DNA from: Tigriopus japonicus
Lineage: Eukaryota > Arthropoda > Copepoda > Harpacticoida > Harpacticidae
Direction of reading: 5' to 3'
Assembly: GCA_010645155.1 (NCBI GenBank)
Contig: CM021317.1
Location: 7,511,417 to 7,575,416, forward strand
Length of the DNA: 64,000 nt
Part shown: piece after piece, positions 10,249-21,318 of the stretch
How the letters are laid out: the number at the start of each line of letters is the position of its first letter
Position numbering within the stretch: position 1 is the stretch's first letter
Translations under genes and position numbers: made by a program
Notes under the pieces: model-generated
What the model was told of the DNA's origin: nothing
The model's database searches: none
What the model saw: the letters and a program-made list of their open reading frames with translations, nothing else

Positions 10249-11905
10249 AGAGACCATAGTTTTGGAACGAATGATGAACGGACTAAATTTTTGGATATTG
10301 TTGCGATCGGTTAAAAATCTCTTTTCTGAAGCTTTTTCACATCCACAGGTAGAAGAAAATCAAAGAAACGTTAATATGGTGCTCAAGATACAAAAGATTG
10401 CAATTTTTAACCCCTTAGATCTTAAATCTATAACCCAGAATTAAAAAAACTCAAATTAAAACATCCCCTGAAGAATTAATATGAAAGCTACGATTATGAC
10501 TTTATCTTTTCAAAGAAGAGAAAGTAAGATGAAGCCAAAATCAAATATAACATTCGTGAAATGTTGCATTAATTTTAATTCAGTTAGATAAAGCAATGGA
10601 ACCATCAGTTTTCATAACAAGGTTCTTTTGAATGTTTTGCAACCCTCTTGATACTAGTTCTTATCTCTGAAAATAACTTTCGATTTCCTTTAACGAAGGC
10701 TTTTTTTAAGACCAATGGAAACTGGCTCGATCCAGATAACGGAAAAAGTCAACGGAGCCGTCGTCGTAAATGTTCTCAGTGTGTTCAAGCTTTCAGCAAA
10801 CTCAGCAACGGAAGTCTCTTTTTCGGTTAGTCAATAACTCCAGATTCACATGGCCTTAATTACCTTCATAAATTCTCTAGAGCCGTTTTTGGGAATGTAG
10901 CCAAGAGATTCTGCAGTTTTTTTGACCAGTGTAGCATCATGTTTGGCACAAAGTCTCAACCATTTTCTTGCACTCTCTTGAAGAAAGTGAATACAAGCAA
11001 AAGTTCTTCCAACACATGGTTACACTAGAAAATGGGTTGGAAAACTTCGTTTGGGTTAGTTTTTTTTCACATCCATGGAACCTTTTTTATTCCTTTCTGA
11101 GCTCAAAAGAGTTGCTGACCGTCAGTTTTAAAGTTTGCAGTTTGACCGTGATCTTAGATATTTTATCATTCACAAAATCGAATTCCCTATTTTTCTTAAA
11201 TCGTTAATATTAAAATTAAAATTAATGTTATGTCATTAAAATAACATCAAAAATCATCCGGATTCGGAAAGCCTTACAAAATAAAATTTTTACCGAATTT
11301 TGCAGGAACAATTGAAAATGAATTGATCAATTCTTCAATTCCAAATGTTAGGCCTTTTCATCGGGATATCCATTTGGTTTCCTTTATACAGTTATATAAA
11401 GTTATTAAAATGATAATTAACAAAAAATATCAAAATGTTGCACAAAAAATATTTTTTTATAATTTTAGCTATAAACAAAAATATGTTGTTAAATTTCATT
11501 ATCATTACACTAAGGAGAAAAAAAATTCTCTTGAACTTTTAAGGAGTGCAGAAGAATGTGAAGACATGAGTGTTACATGGATTGTCTTTACATTACCCAA
11601 ACATTACCATAACCCTCAGTGTGGCCGTCTTCCTATTGTCGGCCTTCTGCGTCAGCTAGTTTCGTGTAAGATCTCAGTTCTCGGTGGCCTTTCTTTGAAG
11701 GCGACGATTGGAACTTGAGCAGCTGTGCAGGGGTCCATTGTGTTTGCACCAGGTCGATTGACCTCCGACCGTGAGAGAAAATGGACCAGATCGTCAGCAA
11801 GCAGATTGGTTGTTGTTCCAGACAATGGCAATAGATTCTGCCCACCATCATCAGATGAACAGATACGTATTTCCAACCTTCGCATATCTTGGGTTTATTC
11901 CTGTA
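10249..11905. other. No gene recognised
   Basis: AT-rich spacer. A short minus-strand open stretch at about 10610-10835 reads like protein (residues SVAEFAESLNTLRTF near its start), but it begins directly after a stop without a usable acceptor. Plus-strand ORFs near 11323-11718 show nothing recognisable. Confidence 0.4.
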
Positions 11906-12472
11906 CACGGCGTTTAATTGAGCTTGAGAAGTCGTTTTTAAGTTCCAAAACAAAGACCAGTTTTAAGGTGGAGAGACAGTGCCACTCATGAAAGTGAGTT
12001 TTGTTAATTGGGTCACGGACCAAAAATTGATACAACGCCTCTTAAAACATGCTTGAAAAACATTTTCTGAATTTTTCTTTTCACCTATTAATAGGGTGGT
12101 CTCATGGTTGTTTGTACCCAAAATATTTACGAAATCTATTGTTCCCTTGTTTTAATTTGGGATAGCACAAGGCCGATTGTGTCCTTCGAGAACTATGTTC
12201 GAAAATAGCCATTTAAAATTGAAAGGCAAAATAGATTTCACCAGCATTTTGAACCATTATCGACCTATGTGTATGTGCCTAACAATCATCCCATTGAAAA
12301 TTCTCATGAATTTGTTTTAAAGCCCATTTTAAATGACTTTATTTCAACTTTTGGCCCGTGATCTAACTAACATCATTCACTTTCATTTGCGATATTCTCT
12401 TCTCATTTCAAAATTGGTCTCAAATGTCTTTGGAACTCAAAAATGACTTCTCAAGTTCAATTAAACGCCGTG
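11906..12472. mobile_element. MITE with long terminal repeats, 567 bp (copy 1)
   Basis: The ends CACGGCGTTTAATTGA and its inverse TCAATTAAACGCCGTG frame complementary arms of well over 100 bp containing GAGACCAGTTTT-like and TCACTTTCAT words. A related, left-truncated copy is at 51672-52207. No clear target duplication and no ORF. Superfamily unassigned. Confidence 0.7.
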
Positions 12473-13133
12473 AGATGGGTACGGTAAATAGGTCACAGAA
12501 AAAAGGTCGAAGGTATTTAAGTAACAGTTAAAAAGGGCACATTGAAAATCGCGATAAAATATGTCAGAGTATTTGTATACTGATACCGATATGTATTGGT
12601 CATGGCGAAGAGGTCACAGGGTTACAAAAGGTCCCAACGTAAAATTACCATGGCAAAGAAGGCCACAAGAGCAGAACTCTTTGTTTGACCTTGAGAGAAA
12701 GTGTTACCTGGTCTTTCTGTTTGAAGACTATCTCAAAATTTCAACGTTTTCTTTGTTGTAATTTCGTGATACGACCTTTCCATCAGGTAACTGTAACCTT
12801 TGGAATGTTATTTTTTTACCTCGTGGTATTTTTTATGTAACTTGTTCAAGCAAGGTCATTTTACCGTTTGTCATAATGACCCAAATATACTCAAACCATT
12901 TTTTGATGTAGATTAGAATCAATATTGATATGAATCTCAACTTTCAGGGTATTCAGTGACGTCCGATTAGGGCTCATCTGGTATCTCGAATAACATCAAG
13001 GAAAGCACATGAAATATCGTAAGGCTTGAGGGAACAAACAATAATCATTGCAATCAATATTCAATCATAGTATTGAGTGGTAAATTGTTCATAAGAGTAC
13101 CTCTTTTGCTTACCATTTAGTTAATGGATCGTT
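12473..13133. other. No gene recognised
   Basis: AT-rich spacer after the MITE. It has several words of the type RAGGTCACAG and GGTCATTTT on both strands but no definable repeat ends. Nothing coding is supported. Confidence 0.4.
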
Positions 13134-13141
13134 AGGCAACC

Positions 13142-13172
13142 TGGAGCACTATAATAACAATATAGTGCTCTA
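13142..13172. mobile_element. 31-bp TIR-only micro-element (copy 1)
   Basis: TGGAGCACTATA, a 7-bp loop ATAACAA and TATAGTGCTCTA form a near-perfect hairpin. The flanks AGGCAACC (13134-13141) and AGGCAAAC (13173-13180) are 8-bp direct repeats, 7 of 8 identical. The terminal sequence TAGAGCACTAT differs by one base from the end of the 1.94-kb element at 21319. A second 31-bp copy is at 48116-48146. Confidence 0.7.
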
Positions 13173-13180
13173 AGGCAAAC

Positions 13181-13860
13181 CATTGAGTTCTATTAAACAC
13201 TAGAGGGGAATGTAGCAATACTACTGCGTCACTGGTCGTCGACTGTTGATCGGACGAAAGTGTGGGAACATTTCAAATGTGTGACCAGGCAAATATGAAC
13301 CGTGACTGACCATTTTTGCTCAAAATTCTACTTTTACAGTTTTGCAAGTAAAAAAATAGTTTTTGCTTTTTCATATCCAGAACAAAAAACTTGGTAATAG
13401 TGACAATGTGAGGTCCGGATGAAAGAACAACAAAGTGGCATTGCTTTTTTTACTAAAATCATACATTTCAATAATGGAAAAGTTCAGATAATTGTATATA
13501 TAAAAGTCTACTCTTCATAAAATGAAAGTATACAGATGAATTTTGATATTACTTTTGGAACTCCCTTGCAAGGCTGAAAAGTACGAGTATCTATCTATCT
13601 ATCTATCTAAAATTGATAAAAAGTCAGCCTGAATAAATAAATTACTTTTCTGACCCATGTTTCTGTTAAGGCTTGCAGTGCATGTTTATTGACAAGGATC
13701 AAGAGAGTACTGTTTCTATTGGAATGATGTGAAGAAAAAAATGTTTTTCGGCTTGTCTGAAAAGTGGGCAAAAGCTATTAGAAAATGTTTGCTTGGTTTG
13801 ATTTAACGCCAGTAAAATTAGAGGTGAAGGAGATTTTAGAGGTCAAACATGTAAGTGTTC
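13181..13860. other. No gene recognised; short (TATC)n tract
   Basis: AT-rich spacer with about five TATC units near 13587-13608. No coding signal seen. Confidence 0.4.
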
Positions 13861-13868
13861 GTTATTAT

Positions 13869-14682
13869 TAGAGACAGGAAGTTTAGACGAATAAAACTGT
13901 CAAATTAGACGAAAAAAGACGAATAAAATTGACCGATTAGACGAAAAAAGACGAATAAAATTCCCCGATTAAATGAAAAAAGACGAATAAAATTACCCGA
14001 TGAAACGCAAAAAGACGAATAAAAGGCTTTATTTAACGAAAAAAACTGTCTTTCACGGTAAAAAAACTAGCCAATTGCTTGTAAAGAGGTTACAAAGAGC
14101 CTTAAACTGCTGCTCATAAAGTAGACGAAAAGTGTGTCCCGTTTGAGGGGAAACACCTCCTCTGTGTAAAACGACAAAATATACAAAAGAAAGGAAGGAA
14201 AAGTGCCAAATGAGCAAGAAATGGTCAGTGGTAAATATTAATTTAAAAAAACCTGTTCAAAAAGAGTTCAAAACCGCCCTTTTTCAACGTTTTCAGTTAA
14301 GCAATATTTTATGGCAAATTTGCTAACACTTAATTGTTAGCATAGTCGGATAGCTTTTTTCAATCCAATAGTTGCCTCATATTTTGTTCGTGCAAAAACG
14401 CAACTGACAATCAAACTATTACTTTGGCCCAAGTTTTTGCGTTGAACTTTTTTGACAGTGTCTATTTAATTTAAAATTTGAGAAAAAAACTTAAAATCCA
14501 AGAAAAATTTCCATTTTTCACCAATCAGACGGAAAAAAATGAGTAAAATTGCCGGATTAGACGAAAAAAGACGAATAAAATCCAAATTAGACGAATAAAT
14601 TTGTCGCGACGAATAAGGTTAAAAAAGACGAATAAAGACAAAAAAGACGAATACGTTTATTCGTTTAAAGTTCCTGTCCCTA
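13869..14682. mobile_element. hAT-type MITE, 814 bp, with subterminal repeat arrays
   Basis: Ends TAGAGACAGGAAGTTTA and, inverted, TAGGGACAGGAACTTTA. Identical 8-bp target duplications GTTATTAT lie at 13861-13868 and 14683-14690. Arrays of the word AGACGAATAAAAT, spaced at about 32-33 bp, fill 13887-14040 and 14528-14655 in the same direction. No transposase ORF. The superfamily is inferred from the TAGRGACAGG start and 8-bp duplication. Confidence 0.88.
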
Positions 14683-14690
14683 GTTATTAT

Positions 14691-17600
14691 CCTTGGACTC
14701 GAAAAGCTCAATACGCAAAGGGCCCAAAGAGCGCGTACGTCGGACCCCCAAAAGCGGCAGATTTGCGTGAAAGCGCAAAATATGGAAGTACTTACAGAAA
14801 ATTTATTCAAAAAAAATTGCAGTGAGATACAAATGTGGTTAAAAAAAAGTAAAAAAGAATGATTGGAAAAACTTTAATCCACCAAAATAGGCAAAACAGT
14901 AGAAACAATTGTTTCCTTTTTTACTATCCTTTTATCCTTGCTCTCATCATCTGATATTGCCCAAAAGAAGAATCCTTGATTTCTTTATTGTCTCGACCTT
15001 CAAACGAGTAGTTTTGATCTGACATTCATTCTTGTGAGTGAGTTTTCTATCTGGAATGTCTGAAACATTTTTAAAGCGTTTTGTTTTCAAATTTGTTAGC
15101 TGTGAAGCTTTTCTTATTTTTGAGCAAAATCAAGTCATGAAACTTTTAGAAAGGCAGCAAATCTGACATTTTTGTTACTATTTTAAATGAAAAATTTAAG
15201 ACCTTCCCAATGCAAGTTTGGCCACTTAGATTGTCCGCGCAACAGCTGTGAGAGTGACAGTTTGATAAACGATCTATGAGGCAAACACAAATGAAGCTAT
15301 CGAACCCACTTGCATTGAAGGTTGTAAGGGTAATCGTCAGTTTCATTCAATCCTGTCGCTCCTTATCCATCAAAATGAAAAATTCATGAAACATGCGGGT
15401 ATTCAGGATGATAGATGATTATTAGATTGGTCCTTTCCTTTGTTTCTAGTATAAGGATCTTTCCATTCATTTTAGCCCACACGCAAATGGTCTTACTCAA
15501 ACACTCTTGCCAAACCAAGGCCAGGTTCGCAATAGATTTTCACATCGGGGTGAAAAAGCCTCTCTGACACGTTCCACTTCTCGCTTGCACACCATGAATA
15601 AATATAAGAGGAGATTTATGGCGAGAATTTTCGAGGCTATTGGCAGGTTTAGTCATGGTATAATTATTCATTTTTGTGCTTGGTTTGGGCATCAATGCCC
15701 AGATGTAAGCCTCATCATCTCTCTGCGGGTGTGATTTACTCCATTATTAGATTTGTACTGCTGAACTTAATAAGCCTGGCTGATGGTTTGGGAATGCAGA
15801 AAGGGAACCAATCTTGATATTATGGCTTGAGGGTGGTAGTTGAGCGAGTACATTGTCCTTTAAGGCAGGTATGATGACTGATTTGGGTCTAGTTCATAGA
15901 GTTTTGCCATTGAGAGGGAACATTGGGTATATCTATATTTGATTTTAAACAAATTTGGAATTAATTTCCACCTCTTAAGCTTTTTTACTTGGGCAGCAAG
16001 GCATTGCTTGTTTCATTTTTGGTTGGTTCTTGCAAAAGTTAGAGCGGATTTTAATGCGTGCCCAAAAAGAGCAAGCATATTGGAAATCAAAAGAGGGAAA
16101 ATCAAATAAGCTTTAATAAAAATGGTGTGTATTTTGAAGTCACACCTGTGAGTCGAAAATTTCTCTCAAATCTACTGCCACTTTCTCTTCATTTTCGCTT
16201 TCATTTTGACAAGGTGATATCGTTGGATCAATTCCTTAAAACTGGCATTAATCTATGCGCCTCAAACATCATAATTTAAAAAACATAAAAAACGCTTTAA
16301 AACCCTTGGAATGGTAAAGATTAAGGAATAAAAATTGTTTTTTTTTGGGTTCCTGGTACTACACCTGTACAACTACCAATATATTATATTTCGTCATTCT
16401 TGTAATTTGTAGCAGGAATTCCTTTATTTTTCTTGCCTCTATTGCTCGAATTCGGCTCAAGTAATCAAGATGTTGCTATGGTAAAATGTGAAGGTGTGCA
16501 TGGCTAACAATTTGTTGGGTCTTACAATGATTTGCCACTTTGGAAAGTTTGCACTTTTCCGGAAAACATCACGCGTTTGAAGAAACCCCTCTTGGAAATC
16601 TGATCATAGCGAGAGGGACTAAAGCTCAAACCGGTATGAGTCGGCATGATGGATGGCATGGTCTTCCCATGAAATACTAGTTGCCTACACGCATAAAATA
16701 CCGACTTGGCCAGTCAAGATCCAAGAGGGGCCATGTTCAATCTCTGTCAGATCATGGTAAGACCTCAGAATACCAAATGATGGAAAGGGTTCTCCCATGA
16801 GTCATGAAGAAAGAGCTAGGTTCAAACTATGAATGCTGGTTTTCCAAGGCATTGGTATGAGATAGAAAATAGAGCGATGTTATCAGAAATAACAACATTG
16901 CAGTACAAAAGAAGTGACATAAGATTAGTTGTTAAGGAGACCAAGAGGTATAGCGTGAACAAAAAAGATTGCAGCCTAAGCATGTGAGCTTGAGTATGAG
17001 TGAATTGACTTTACACAGGAAGAAAGAATTCCTTGTTTTCCAAATCTAAGAGAAAAATTGCAACTGAATTTGGAAAGGATTTCTCCTGACGGCTCAGTCC
17101 GATTTCACAAGGTTCAAATTCAAACCTACCCGGTTTAGGGAGGCACTTACGTCTCACCAAGCAAGACCGCGCAACTATTCTGGTTTGCTTAATAAGGATT
17201 TCTCCCAACAGCTTCAATTCGATTCTACGGGTTTCGGACCTACGCCGTCTGTAGAAGCACTTTCACTCTGCCTTCTCAAAAAGGTGTTAGTACAGGCGGC
17301 CCTCTGGCTGCCTTAACAATGTACGGCCTGACGGCTGCAATTCAATCCTATAGATCCCTATCCTAGCGATAGACTCGAAATGTAAACAAGAACTGTAAAT
17401 GAGAACAATTTTCAATATGTAAGGTGCAATTTTGGCAACAAGTTTATGTTGATGCAAGAAGCTCTGAAAACTGGAGTGGGAGGCTAGCGGTGAGAATTTG
17501 GATTTCCAGAAGGATTAATTCAATTGCGTTCTTCTGCCAACAAGATCTGGCTTGTATTCAGTAGACGACGTATTTCAAATTTCAGCCCAATCGAATGCCG

Positions 17601-20600
17601 GAGTAAAAAGTTGTGCCTTCTCAAACTTATGTACTTAAGAGAGCATAGAAGGAATGAATTCGCCCTTTTGTGGTAAAACAAAACCAGAAAAGGGCTAGTT
17701 CATTCATTCTCAGTAAGATTTACACTGAACTTTGAGAGAGCATAATTCGACTCCGACGTTCGATTGAGCTGAAAAGTGAAATACGTATTCTTATCAATTT
17801 AAGCAAGGTCTCATTTGCAGAAGAACGTAATTGAATTGTTCCTACTGGATATCATGATTCCTCTCGTTAGCCTCCCAGTCCAGTGAAATTCAGTGGTTCT
17901 TGGTTGGTGGTAGCCCTGAAATCAGGAGTCTTTGCCCCTGTTATGCCTCCATTTCATGACGATTTTTTAGCTTTGATTGATATCCTTAGTTGAAATCGTC
18001 GGGTATGTAGGAGCTGGCTGATCCTCCAACATCCCTTAAGGCAGGATTGGACAAATTTTTAAATCTGTTTCGTGATCAACCCACTTTTCAAGCGTTGTAC
18101 TCATTGGTAGACCGAGTATCATAAAAATGTTAATTTTGTGCAGTAACGTTAGTGATTAACTTTCTTTACAGGGAATCTCATTCCTTGTAGCGGTAATAAA
18201 AAATCCGCAACCCAACAAGAAAAAAGAATCCTCGAATTTTGTCAGCTGTCCTTATTGTTTAGTGAAGTCTGTCAGTCACCAACTGGAGAGCGGACAAAAT
18301 TTGTGAGACATTGTGAGACTTCAATTGAGTGACTAGGCAAAGGGCAACTGCGCAATTAATCAATCAAAGTCGAAATGGAGTGACAAAAACTGGGTCATTT
18401 TTTGCTTTTGCTAATAGTCACTTTTTCGAAAAAAAGGAAAATGTCACAGGATGACCATGCCTCGGATTTCAATTCTACAACTAGGGTCCTTCCACCAATA
18501 CATTGAAAAAGTCCTGTTAGGAGGAACACATCCAAGAGTTTTTGCGTTACATAAGGTTAACCCAATCCATCATTTGACAATAACCAACTTGTGGCTGCAA
18601 GAGCAGCTTTTAAAAAGTAAGTCTCAACATGCAGGTTTGGTCACACTGACTGTCGGCTCAATGGTTGTGGTGGCGACAATCTTAACCGGAACAAAACGTG
18701 TTTTGCCCTTCTTGCCAATCCAGCCTGACCAAAAACTTGCAAGCGATCTAGTATTTAATTAAATATCTATGGTACTGTTCATCTCCGGCCATGTTATGAT
18801 GCTGGCGCCAATGCAAAATCAATTTACTCAATCATAATGCAAGCACGACAGTTTATACTGAAATCTTCTTTACTCATACGATACTTCTTGGCGCCCTCAA
18901 CAATTCACCTAGAGCTGATTTTGACTTACAAACAGCTCTTGTTCTGATAGAATGTCTGTTGACCGTTAGTTTTATAGTAACATTTGACCAAAACCATTCT
19001 TACTATGTTGTTTTATCAAGTGGATCCTCATAAAACGATTGCGTACATGACAAGAACACTTTTGTTTTATTATCTCGCGTTATCTCGTCCGTGTTCTCCA
19101 TATTTTAATATTGACTGACTCCTTTTTCCCATCAGCACACGACGAAGTCCCCGTGGCAATGTATTCCATGTTATTTGACAGTGGTGCTCCATCTCGTACT
19201 TCAAGTTAGCAAAATGCTGATTGAGAGTGATGCGTGGATGGAGGATTCGGCTTGCATCTCGTCGGTTCCCTCCTTCCTCACTCTCTCCCACTCACTCAGT
19301 GACCAAGTGCTGTGACGGTAGAGGTGCGTACTGCCAAACTAGCTGATGATCCCGTTCCACAAGTCTTACCATCAGCTGAAAGTCAACCTCAGGAGCAATT
19401 CCCAATATGAGCCATACAGAATTTTGAACGCCTCGAAGGGCCTCCTGGAACCGGGGATCAAAGCGGAACGAAAAACAGCTGCTTCCATGGATCCAGCTCA
19501 AGTGGATGATGCAGACGAAAGGAGAGGAACGCGAAAACGGAGCTTTGAAGTCGAAGAAAAGAATGCAGGTCTCATGGAACGAATGAACCCAGCACAGAAC
19601 AGGAAGTCGTCGTCGGTCTTCGTACTGTATACTACGTATACCAGCCAGCCCGATTTTCAAAGAGAGAGGAGAGTTCGTTGGAAGGAAATGTTGTTGTTCC
19701 TCGGCAATTTTGTGGCGACGAAGAGCTGGAACAAGACTCAAAGCGCATGGAAATAACGGACACAGAGGTCCACAAGCGAGAGCGAGCGAGTGTTCCACTG
19801 TTTCACGACTTGTGTGATCATCATCCAAGGCTCCATCGGCCAGAGGTGACACCAAAGACCACCGATCTTGCTTCTTCCACCATCAGTTTTAGAGACGCCG
19901 TCTGGATGCAAAGTGACTCGGAAAAAAACCTGTGATCGCCAGCATCACCCTCATTAGCATACGATTATCCGGAGTATCGACCTCGTGTTTCTGGAGACAG
20001 AAGGCATCTCGTTTTTAGTCGTATTCAAACAAGTCCTTAAAATAGTTCTCCCTTATTTGGCTTGTTTGTAGTTAGTGATATCCCGAGAACATTCACCCAC
20101 ATCTATTCACGGTTTTGTTGGACGTCATGTGCAGCATTGAGTGCGATTCGATTTGATCACCCATATCGTTCCATCAATTTAGAATAGACGGTACCCGGAA
20201 TGCATTGGTGGGTGGATCTGGATTATAAATCAGGTGGGAATTGAAGACGTAAGTGTCCGCAATAAAAGATCACTTATCCTCCAAACTCAAACTACAAAGG
20301 GCACTACTAGAAACTTGAATGGGTCTGAGGCACTAACCGCGTCAAATTGTTTGTGGGTGATACATAAGTTATGGAGGTGGAACAAGATTGACGAATACAA
20401 TGCCACGAGTTCCGCTTGCTTCCTCAAACTCCCGAAAACCGAGCGCTACAAAGTTTCTGATTGCCAGAGAGCAGAAACGAGGATGTGCTTGACGACCACA
20501 AACATCAATCGCATTAGGAGATTCCAGGGGTTTATTTTCCCTCCAATTTTCCATATCCGTAATAGACTGGTAATTCGGCCATTGTGGCTTTAGAACACTC

Positions 20601-21310
20601 CTGATAAGTACTGTAAATCAAAAGTCGACGTTTGACGGGCCACAAAAAGCCTCAAGGTTGGCGATATTATCTTGTTGCCTCGAGACACTTTTAAGACAAA
20701 TGAGGAGATTTCCAAAAATGATGATTTTACCTAAAGAAGCTCATGGGAACATGGTCAAGTTGTTTGGCTTTTTTGAAGCTTCAACTGTTTGCCATGTTGG
20801 CGCCAATGTTAATCAGGAAGTTGAAGTTAAGAGAGGAAGTTCGATCTTGATATCAATCTATATATTGTATATCGTTTGTTTGTTTGTTTAGGAGTCTGCA
20901 CATCACTGATAGTGGGTGTTCCATGAAGTAATATTCCCGTCCCTTGCCACTTTTTGGTTGCCAATGGTTTACATATATTGATACTTGATTGCAGTGAAAG
21001 AGGGTTAGACATTTAATTTTGACTCCAAAGAATTGTGTTTAGAGGGTGGCAGTCCCCCAGCCATCCGCACGACAAACCGCCATACCTCACCCCTTACTCT
21101 ATGTAGATCATAACAATAAGAATAAATTCAGTCATTGGATCACAAAATGAGATGTATTCAAGCCCTTCCATGGATATTTTTCGATCAAAGGCTCCGGTGT
21201 GCTGTAATTTTTTCTCTCGCCCTTCCTGGTTTGTTTGGCTTTTTTAAGCCTCGTGCTAAACCTACTGTCGGCAGTGTTCTGATGGCGCCTCTTTCCCTTA
21301 AGGTTTTGTA
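14691..21310. other. Gene-poor stretch; diverged tandem repeats and one GC-richer ORF region
   Basis: No conserved gene recognised. At 17075-17390 three diverged units of about 120 bp each contain TTTCTCCYRACRGCT and GGCACTTAC-like words. At 18451-18774 an ORF of 103 codons (starts MTMPRISILQLG) has no recognisable domain. At 19292-19935 the DNA is less AT-rich and open on both strands (see findings). A short (TTTG)n lies near 20875. Confidence 0.4.
18153..18215. repeat. Interspersed repeat fragment, inverted copy of 860-916
   Basis: The reverse complement matches 860-916 through the TGATTAACTTTCTTTACAGG and TCATTCCTTGTAGCGGTAA blocks. No terminal repeats or target duplication are visible. 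Confidence 0.6.
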
Positions 21311-21318
21311 GTTTTGCC

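Noticed and set aside
10610..10835. Minus-strand stretch reading SVAEFAESLNTLRTF as a possible exon
   Set aside because: Begins directly after an in-frame TGA, the only AG lies too close to any branch point, and no similar protein is recognised.
14601..14825. 74-codon ORF
   Set aside because: It runs through the AGACGAATAAA array of the MITE and over its end, so it is not a gene.
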